A stretch of 64,000 nucleotides of DNA from RYN-230 sp963768945 (lineage in GTDB: Bacteria > Actinomycetota > Actinomycetes > Streptosporangiales > Streptosporangiaceae), in assembly GCA_963768945.1 (NCBI GenBank), contig CAVYJW010000002.1, positions 222,888-286,887 of the forward strand, written 5' to 3'. The translations under genes and the position numbers were made by a program. Positions 59,338 to 64,000 of this stretch are shown here, piece by piece. Under the pieces are notes generated by a model, which saw nothing but the letters and a program-made list of their open reading frames with translations, was not told the DNA's origin and ran no database searches. How positions within the stretch are numbered: position 1 is the first letter of the stretch; every line of letters begins with the position of its first letter.

Positions 59338-59616
59338 TCAGAGTCGATGGCCCGCCGCTCGACCGTCGTTAGGCGGCAGACGGACCGCCAGGGGTTGCGT
59401 TCCCGGCGGCCGTTCAACGTGACTCAGCCGGTACTGGACTTCCCCGTCGGCCCGCACGACCCAGGCCCAGGAGAACGTGCCGAGGTCGCTGGTGTAGGTC
59501 GTCTCGATGCGGCTGATTTCGCGTGCGGTGAGGCCAGGCACGGCGGATCCCCTTCCGAACTGCTTATCCGATCCCGATGGCCCCCGGTTCCGGATAGTCA
59601 CGCTCTGTACTACCAT
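59338..59616 (-). CDS. Small hypothetical protein, possibly frameshifted
   Basis: A frame of 92 residues; the plausible part starts at a GTG (VPGLTAREISRIETTYTSDL) and continues GTFSWAWVVRADGEVQYRLS. I do not recognise it. After about 59390 the next frame carries more protein-like sequence (VERRAIDSDQARATDLLIRL then ARERGQFPVDNRR) to a TAA at 59262, so a one-base shift may split a roughly 110-residue gene. Confidence 0.45.
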   Translation of the reverse strand: MVVQSVTIRNRGPSGSDKQFGRGSAVPGLTAREISRIETTYTSDLGTFSWAWVVRADGEVQYRLSHVERPPGTQPLAVRLPPNDGRAAGHRL

Positions 59617-59653
59617 GACAACATATTTGTGCCGGTGGTCGCAAAAGAATGGT

Positions 59654-61861
59654 TCACAAAGCCCGTTTCACACAGTGGCAACCCGGGCCGCACCTGACCG
59701 GCCGGACACGTAGCCGGGGGCGCGCGGACGACGCTGCTTCCCGCACCGTGGCGGGTCCGATATCCGGGCGGCCGGACCCTGCGGTGATACTGGGCAGGTG
59801 AGAGTGCACGCTACGGCCGATTCCGTCCGGCGCCGTATCGGCGCGTCGATCTTCGAGAAGGTCGCAGGTCCCGAGGGACCGAACCATCGCCAGGTGATCC
59901 ACCTGGCTGAGGGTGACCGCTGGTTCGCCGAGGACAGCCCCATCCGGCGGGTGCACGGCGACTCGTCGATGTTCGTGGGCGGCATCCGCGCCCTGCTGCT
60001 CCAGTCGCTGCACCCGCTGGCCATGGCCGGCGTGGCGGCGCATTCGGGCTACAAGGGCGACCCGTGGGGACGGTTGCAGCGGACCAGCTACTTCCTCGCC
60101 GTGACCACGTTCGGCCGGGCCAGCGACGCGAAGGCGGCGACCGAACGGGTCAAGGCCATCCACCGCCGGGTCACCGGGACCGCCCCGGACGGCCGGCCCT
60201 ACGCGGCCTCGGACCCGCAGCTCCTGACCTGGGTGCACATCGCCGAAGCGGACAGCTTCCTGAGCGCGCACACCCGGTTCGGGGCCGAGCCTCTCGACCA
60301 GGCCGGGCGCGACGGGTACGTCGCCGACGTGGCCCGGATCGCCGTCGAGCTCGGGGTGCCTGACCCGCCCCGCACCGAGGCCGAGCTCGCGGACCGGATC
60401 AGCCAGTACCGGGCGGAACTGCGCGGCACCGCCGAGGCTCGGGCGGCGGCGCGGTTCCTGCTGCTCACCCCGCCGCTGCCGATGGTCGCCCGGGCACCGT
60501 ACGGGGTCCTCGCCGCCGCGGCCACCTCGCTGCTGCCTGGCTGGGCCCGCCGCCCGCTGTACCTGCCTCACCTGCCGCTGACCGAGCGCGCGGTGGTCCG
60601 CCCGGCTGGTCACGCGGTCATCCGCGGGATCCGCTGGGCGATCAGCCCGCCGCCCAGTGTCCAGGCGGGCCCTGTCAAGGCGGGCCCTGTAGGCGGGCCC
60701 GTGACCCGGGGCCGGTAAGGCCAGCTCCTGCGGACCGGCTGAATCCAGCGCGGCCTGCTCGAGGACCAAGCCCGCAGCGAGCAGACGCTCCTCGCCGCCG
60801 GCGGGACCGATCAGCTGGATGCTCGCGGGCAGCGGGCCCCCCGTCGGTACCGGCAGCGCCAGCGCCGGTACTCCCGCGAGGTTGACGGGGGAGGTGAGCC
60901 CGCGAATGCGGAGCATCTCCCGTGCCTGGTCCAGCGTCGGCGGGAACCCGAGCAGCGTCGGCAGCGCGAGCAGGTTGACCCGGTCCCAGAGCGAGGAGAG
61001 GGTCGCGCGCCAGTGCGCCGCGTGCTCCCGGGCCGCGCTGAGCGCCGCCGGGGTGATGGTGCTGCCTTGGCGCAGCCGGGCAAGCACGTCACGGCCGATC
61101 TTGTCGGGGGCGGTATCCGCGTGCACCCCGTCGGACGCCCACGCCTCCGCGTCGAGTACGGTCATCGCGGCGGCGGTCGCCTGGTCGAGCCCGTCCAGGC
61201 CGACCTGGACCACCTCCCAGCCGGTAGCGGCCAGAGCCCCGTTGACCGCGCCATCGATGATGGGATCGGCGCCGATCACCACCCGCCCGATGACGGGGGG
61301 CGCCGGGGCCGAGACCGCGAACCCCGGCTCGAGCAGCCGCATCCCGGCGATGAGGCCCGCCACATCCCGCGCCATCGGCCCCACGGTGTCCATGCTCGGC
61401 GCGAGCGGCCACACCCCGGCGAGCGGTATCCGGCCCCACGTGGTCTTGAGGCCGGCGATCCCGCAGCATGCAGCGGGGATACGGATCGAGCCCCCGGTGT
61501 CTGATCCGTACGAGACATCGGCCTCGCCGCTGGCGACGGCCACGGCAGAGCCGCTCGATGACCCGCCCGGCACCCGGAGCGGATCGAGCGGGTTAACCGG
61601 CGTGCCGAATGCGGTGTTGATCCCGCTGATCCCGTAGGCCAGCTCATGCAGGTTGGTCTTGCCGGCCAGGCAGGCCTCGCCCGCTGCCATCGCGGCCCGC
61701 AGCCCGGCCAGGCAGGCAGCGTCTGCGGCAGCCGGCGTGGCCTGCTCGGCGATGGCCCGGCTTCCTGCCGTGGTGGGGAGGCCGGCGACGTCGATGAGGT
61801 CCTTGACGGCGACCCGCAGGCCGGGCCCGGATGCAGCTTCCCTCCAGATCCACGTTGACAT
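59654..61861 (-). CDS. Amidase-signature family enzyme with read-through tail
   Basis: ATG 61861 opens an amidase: Lys20 in RVAVKDLIDVAG, the GGSSSGSAVAVASGEADVSY block with the cis-Ser, and the nucleophile in GSDTGGSIRIPA complete the Ser-Ser-Lys triad. Amidase sequence ends near residue 380 (LLAAGLVLEQAALD, about 60720), as expected for the family. The frame then runs without a stop for 350 more residues, all antisense to the MpaB gene. That tail is not protein-like, and a stop is present in a neighbouring frame near 60680, so a lost base or stop is likely. The N-terminus is short for the family. Confidence 0.7.
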   Translation of the reverse strand: MSTWIWREAASGPGLRVAVKDLIDVAGLPTTAGSRAIAEQATPAAADAACLAGLRAAMAAGEACLAGKTNLHELAYGISGINTAFGTPVNPLDPLRVPGGSSSGSAVAVASGEADVSYGSDTGGSIRIPAACCGIAGLKTTWGRIPLAGVWPLAPSMDTVGPMARDVAGLIAGMRLLEPGFAVSAPAPPVIGRVVIGADPIIDGAVNGALAATGWEVVQVGLDGLDQATAAAMTVLDAEAWASDGVHADTAPDKIGRDVLARLRQGSTITPAALSAAREHAAHWRATLSSLWDRVNLLALPTLLGFPPTLDQAREMLRIRGLTSPVNLAGVPALALPVPTGGPLPASIQLIGPAGGEERLLAAGLVLEQAALDSAGPQELALPAPGHGPAYRARLDRARLDTGRRADRPADPADDRVTSRADHRALGQRQVRQVQRAAGPARQQRGGRGGEDPVRCPGDHRQRRGEQQEPRRRPSLGGAAQFRPVLADPVRELGLGAGRVRHPELDGDPGHVGDVPVAPGLVERLGPEPGVRAQEAVRFGDVHPGQELRVRGRVGPAVRGGPGDPAVDGLDPFGRRLRVAGPAERGHGEEVAGPLQPSPRVALVARMRRHAGHGQRVQRLEQQGADAAHEHRRVAVHPPDGAVLGEPAVTLSQVDHLAMVRSLGTCDLLEDRRADTAPDGIGRSVHSHLPSITAGSGRPDIGPATVREAASSARPRLRVRPVRCGPGCHCVKRAL
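59798..60718 (+). CDS. MpaB-like DUF2236 oxygenase-family protein
   Basis: A 306-residue protein of the MpaB/rubber-oxygenase (Lcp) superfamily. GPNHRQVIHLAEGDRWFAED, GGIRALLLQSLHPLAMAGVA with the haem-ligand His, then FGRASDAKAATERVKAIHRR and DPQLLTWVHIAEADSFLSAH are standard. Such proteins bind haem b. The whole gene lies opposite the 3' part of the amidase open frame. The terminal GPVKAGPVGGP is a 15-bp repeat product. Confidence 0.87.
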   Translation: MRVHATADSVRRRIGASIFEKVAGPEGPNHRQVIHLAEGDRWFAEDSPIRRVHGDSSMFVGGIRALLLQSLHPLAMAGVAAHSGYKGDPWGRLQRTSYFLAVTTFGRASDAKAATERVKAIHRRVTGTAPDGRPYAASDPQLLTWVHIAEADSFLSAHTRFGAEPLDQAGRDGYVADVARIAVELGVPDPPRTEAELADRISQYRAELRGTAEARAAARFLLLTPPLPMVARAPYGVLAAAATSLLPGWARRPLYLPHLPLTERAVVRPAGHAVIRGIRWAISPPPSVQAGPVKAGPVGGPVTRGR

Positions 61862-61900
61862 AGCGGATAAGTATCGCAGCTCCGGGTGAGTCGCCGCGGC

Positions 61901-61936
61901 CCCGTGCAATGGCCCAGGGGATGGCCATTGCACGGG
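61901..61936. terminator. Hairpin between TetR and amidase genes
   Basis: CCCGTGCAATGGCC (61901-61914) pairs with GGCCATTGCACGGG (61923-61936) around an 8-nt loop. It lies downstream of the TetR gene and upstream of the amidase gene, both on the minus strand, and would separate them. Confidence 0.65.
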
Positions 61937-61977
61937 TGCCGTGCTGGTGTCTGCCGTGCTGCGTCAGGCGTGCTGCG

Positions 61978-62559
61978 TCAGGCGTGCGCCTCTTGGTAGC
62001 GCAAGCCGTCCATGAGCAGGTCGAGCAGTCGGCCGGCCTGTTCCCGCTGGGCAGGTTCCCCGGCGGTCAGGGACACGCCGCCGAGACTGGCCAGCACATC
62101 TCCGGGCTCGATGTCGCGGCGCAGCATCCCGGCCTCGCCCGCCGCCTGCAGCAGCGTGGTGATCGCGGCGATCAGCTGGCCGCGGCTCTGCTCGTACGGG
62201 TTACGGCCCGAGGCGATGACCGCGCGCAGCGCATCGGCCATGCCGCGCTTGGTCGTCATGTAGTTGACGAACAGGTCCATCCAGCGGCGGGTGGCTTCGT
62301 CCGGCGGCAGATCCCGGAGCAGGTCCGGGACGGCGTCGCAGAGCCGGGCGAGCTCGTTGCGGTAGGCGGCCTCGACCAGGGCCTCGCGGGTGGGGAAGTG
62401 GCGGTAGAGCGTGCCGATGCCGACCCCGGCGTCCTTGGCGATCGCGTCGAGCGTGGCCTCGGGACCCTCCTGGGAGAAGGCGCGGACGGCAGCCTCCAGC
62501 AGCCGCCCCCGGTTGCGCTGGGCGTCGGCGCGCATCGGCCGGTCCATGGTCTCCGCCAC
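61978..62559 (-). CDS. TetR-family transcriptional regulator
   Basis: A 193-residue TetR protein. The HTH is ATLDAIAKDAGVGIGTLYRH then FPTREALVEAAYRNELARL, near residues 33-70. The C-terminal domain is of the TetR_C type common beside SDR genes. It is divergent from the SDR gene, with a perfect 10-bp inverted repeat between them. Confidence 0.92.
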   Translation of the reverse strand: MAETMDRPMRADAQRNRGRLLEAAVRAFSQEGPEATLDAIAKDAGVGIGTLYRHFPTREALVEAAYRNELARLCDAVPDLLRDLPPDEATRRWMDLFVNYMTTKRGMADALRAVIASGRNPYEQSRGQLIAAITTLLQAAGEAGMLRRDIEPGDVLASLGGVSLTAGEPAQREQAGRLLDLLMDGLRYQEAHA

Positions 62560-62588
62560 GCCGCTCTCCTCTCCGGGTGACCGCCGAG

Positions 62589-62630
62589 CTGGCCGGGGTG
62601 CGTGCAGATCTGGCCGGGGTGCGTGCAGAT
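62589..62630 (+). repeat. 21-bp direct repeat
   Basis: CTGGCCGGGGTGCGTGCAGA plus T occurs twice in tandem (62589-62609 and 62610-62630), upstream of the TetR gene. Part of it recurs inverted at the right edge of the window. Confidence 0.85.
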
Positions 62631-62653
62631 CTCGCCGGGTAACGTCGGATTTG

Positions 62654-62677
62654 CTAAACGGAGGAAGCTCCGTTTAG
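62654..62677. promoter_or_regulatory. TetR-type operator between TetR and SDR genes
   Basis: CTAAACGGAG and CTCCGTTTAG form a perfect 10-bp inverted repeat around GAAG. It sits in the divergent promoter region, the typical place and form of a TetR operator. A copy is found inverted near 63942. Confidence 0.7.
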
Positions 62678-62818
62678 TCTTGGAATCGTACTGGAGGCTC
62701 CTCCGCTTCCTATGGTACCGGCCGGTCTCCGGAAAAGACCCGGCCGGGCGACCCTGGTGAGCGGCGACGGGGCCACCGCACCGTATCGCACCGCACCGCC
62801 GAGCGAGACTGGGACATC

Positions 62819-63317
62819 ATGACTGTGAGCACCCCTATCACCACGCCGTTCACGGCCGAATCGACGGCCGCCGAGGTCGTGGACGGCCTCGACCTGACCG
62901 GCCGCCGGACCGTCGTGACCGGCGGCGCGTCAGGCATCGGCATCGAGACCGCCCGGGCGCTGGCCGGCGCGGGCGCCGAAGTGACGCTGGCGGTCCGCAA
63001 CGTCAAGGCCGGCGAGCGAACCGCCGCCGAGATCTCCGGGACCACCGGCAACAAGCAGGTACTCGTGGCCTGGCTGGACCTGGCCGACCAGGCCTCCGTG
63101 GCGCGTTCGCGGCGGCCTGGGACGGCCCGCTGCATATGCTCATCAACAACGCGGGCATCATGGCCTGCCCGCTGATGCGCACTCCCGAGGGCTGGAGATG
63201 CAGTTCGCCACCAACCACCTGGGCCACTTCGCCCTCGCCACCCGGCTGCACGGCGCCCTGGCCGCCGCGGGCGGTGCCCGGGTGGTGTCCGTCGACTCGG
63301 AACTGACGGACGCCGAC
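62819..63317 (+). pseudogene. SDR oxidoreductase, frameshifted and truncated
   Basis: From ATG 62819: TVVTGGASGIGIETARALAG with the cofactor motif, then VTLAVRNVKAGERTAAEISG. The frame breaks near 63100 (one missing G) and again near 63195 (one missing G); in the right frames it continues LHMLINNAGIMACPLMRTPE and MQFATNHLGHFALATRLHGA. The sequence stops being SDR-like after VVSVDSELTDAD at the point where the inverted copy begins, so about half the family length is absent. Confidence 0.75.
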
Positions 63318-63785
63318 GGGCGCCGCAGGCGGGCAGCCAGGCGCCGTGCAGCCGGGTGGCGAGGGCGAAGTGGCCCAGGTGGTTGGTGGCGAACTGCATC
63401 TCCCAGCCCTCGGGAGTACGCATCAGCGGGCAGGCCATAATGCGCGCGTTGTTGATGAGCATATGCAGCGGGCCGTCCCAGGCCGCCGCGGACGCCGCCA
63501 CCGGAGCCTGGTCGGCCAGGTCCAGCCAGGCCACGAGGTACCTACTTGCTGCCCGGTGGTCCCGAAGATCTCGGCGGCGGTTCACTCGCCAGCCTCGACG
63601 TTGCGGACCGCCAGCGTCACTTCGGCGCCCGCGCCGGCCAGCGGGCGGGCGCTGCTGATGCCGATGCCTGACGCGGGGCGGTCGCGGACGGTCCGGCGGC
63701 CGGTCAGGTCGAGGCCGTCCACGACCTCGGCGGCCGTGGATTTCGGCCGTGAACAGCGTGGGGGTGCGGGTGTTTTCACAGTCAT
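63317..63785 (-). pseudogene. Inverted degenerate copy of the SDR gene
   Basis: Read on the minus strand from 63785 it repeats the SDR gene (STAAEVVDGLDLTGRRTV, ASGIGISSARPLAGAGAEVT), with an in-frame stop after NVEAGE and several shifts. It retains the bases missing from the other copy at two places. I would not count it as a separate gene. Confidence 0.7.
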
Positions 63786-64000
63786 GATGTCCCAGTCTCC
63801 GCTCGGCGGTACGGTGCGGTGCGGTGCGAGATCGGTGCGGCGGGGCCGCGTCGCCGCTCACCAGGGTCGCCCGGCCGGGTCTTTTTGGGAGACCGGCCGG
63901 TACCATAGGAAGCGGAGGAGCCTCCAGCTGCGGTTCCAAGACTAAACGGAGCTTCCTCCGTTTGAGTCCCAACATTACCCGGCGAGATCTGCACGCACCC

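Larger units (their letters stand above)
62617..64000. repeat. Imperfect inverted duplication at the right end
   Basis: Bases 62617-63280 reappear in reverse complement at about 63317-64000 with a spacer of roughly 36 nt. The operator, promoter, ATG context and first half of the SDR gene are all duplicated. The arms differ by many small indels, mostly in G or C runs, and the two copies have different indels. This looks like a fold-back read or a poorly polished contig end. Confidence 0.85.

Noticed and set aside
63317..64000. A second, convergent SDR gene with its own operator
   Set aside because: It is an inverted, indel-rich copy of the neighbouring sequence including the promoter, so it is treated as part of the fold-back.
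1..64000. tRNA, rRNA, insertion sequences or integrases
   Set aside because: None could be recognised by eye on either strand; a dedicated RNA and IS search would be needed to exclude small ones.

Overview
The window reads as chromosomal DNA of a high-GC, Gram-positive actinomycete, probably a soil saprophyte. The signs are very GC-rich coding sequence, frequent GTG/TTG starts, tightly overlapping operons (ATGA, GTGA, TAATG junctions), a DtxR/IdeR-type iron box, a MpaB/DUF2236 protein, an apparently F420-dependent luciferase-fold oxidoreductase, a PknB-type kinase and a LysM plus tail-lysozyme muralytic protein. I cannot name the genus. I saw no rRNA, tRNA, CRISPR array, transposase or integrase.

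Layout. 0.1-8.1 kb: a sugar catabolic operon (ABC importer, SIS-domain isomerase, PfkB kinase, class II aldolase, DeoR regulator, second PfkB kinase) that resembles aga/tagatose-phosphate pathways. 8.2-12.1 kb: an accessory-looking module of an AbiEii-like nucleotidyltransferase toxin, an HTH antitoxin, a divergent MinD-like ATPase and a D-serine dehydratase/D-threonine aldolase-like PLP enzyme. 12.1-17.3 kb: an SDR, oligopeptidase B, a P1 (DmpA-type) peptidase and a histone-deacetylase-fold amidohydrolase; the last two are frameshifted. 17.5-23.1 kb: a complete five-gene oligopeptide/dipeptide ABC operon that ends at two long back-to-back hairpins. 23.3-27.5 kb: a Ser/Thr kinase, a membrane protein with a divergent TetR gene, and an LLM oxidoreductase. 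27.6-31.2 kb: iron uptake under an IdeR-like box, with EfeU and EfeO fused in one protein, followed by EfeB. 31.2-34.3 kb: a VOC protein and a two-component system. 34.3-38.6 kb: a larA-larE-larB-larC operon for the nickel-pincer cofactor and its racemase. 38.5-42.5 kb: an SDR, DUF488, SRPBCC, RHH and GNAT genes with several gene remnants. 42.5-45.6 kb: sugar kinases and a LysR regulator. 45.6-56.3 kb: an organosulfur acquisition region (SsuD-like and SfnG-like monooxygenases, SfnB-like flavoprotein, flavin reductase, branched-chain-amino-acid-type ABC transporter with fused ATPases, a UBA/TS-N mini-protein, OsmC). 56.4-64 kb: Nudix, LysM lysozyme, methyltransferase, MpaB, amidase and TetR genes, then a noisy inverted duplication of an SDR gene.

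Two features run through the window. First, many genes carry single-base or small frameshifts or internal deletions (P1 peptidase, HDAC, EfeB, LarA, the terminal SDR, probably the VC0807-like protein). This, with the fold-back at the right end, suggests sequencing or assembly noise mixed with real gene decay. Second, short minisatellites with periods that are multiples of three, most often 15 bp, sit at gene ends and junctions; in two places the repeat unit includes the stop codon of the gene.

The most promising biology is the sulfur region. Two adjacent transcription units share an ATCGTTTTANTAG motif upstream. They couple sulfonate/sulfone-type flavin monooxygenases to a Liv-type importer instead of the usual SsuABC.
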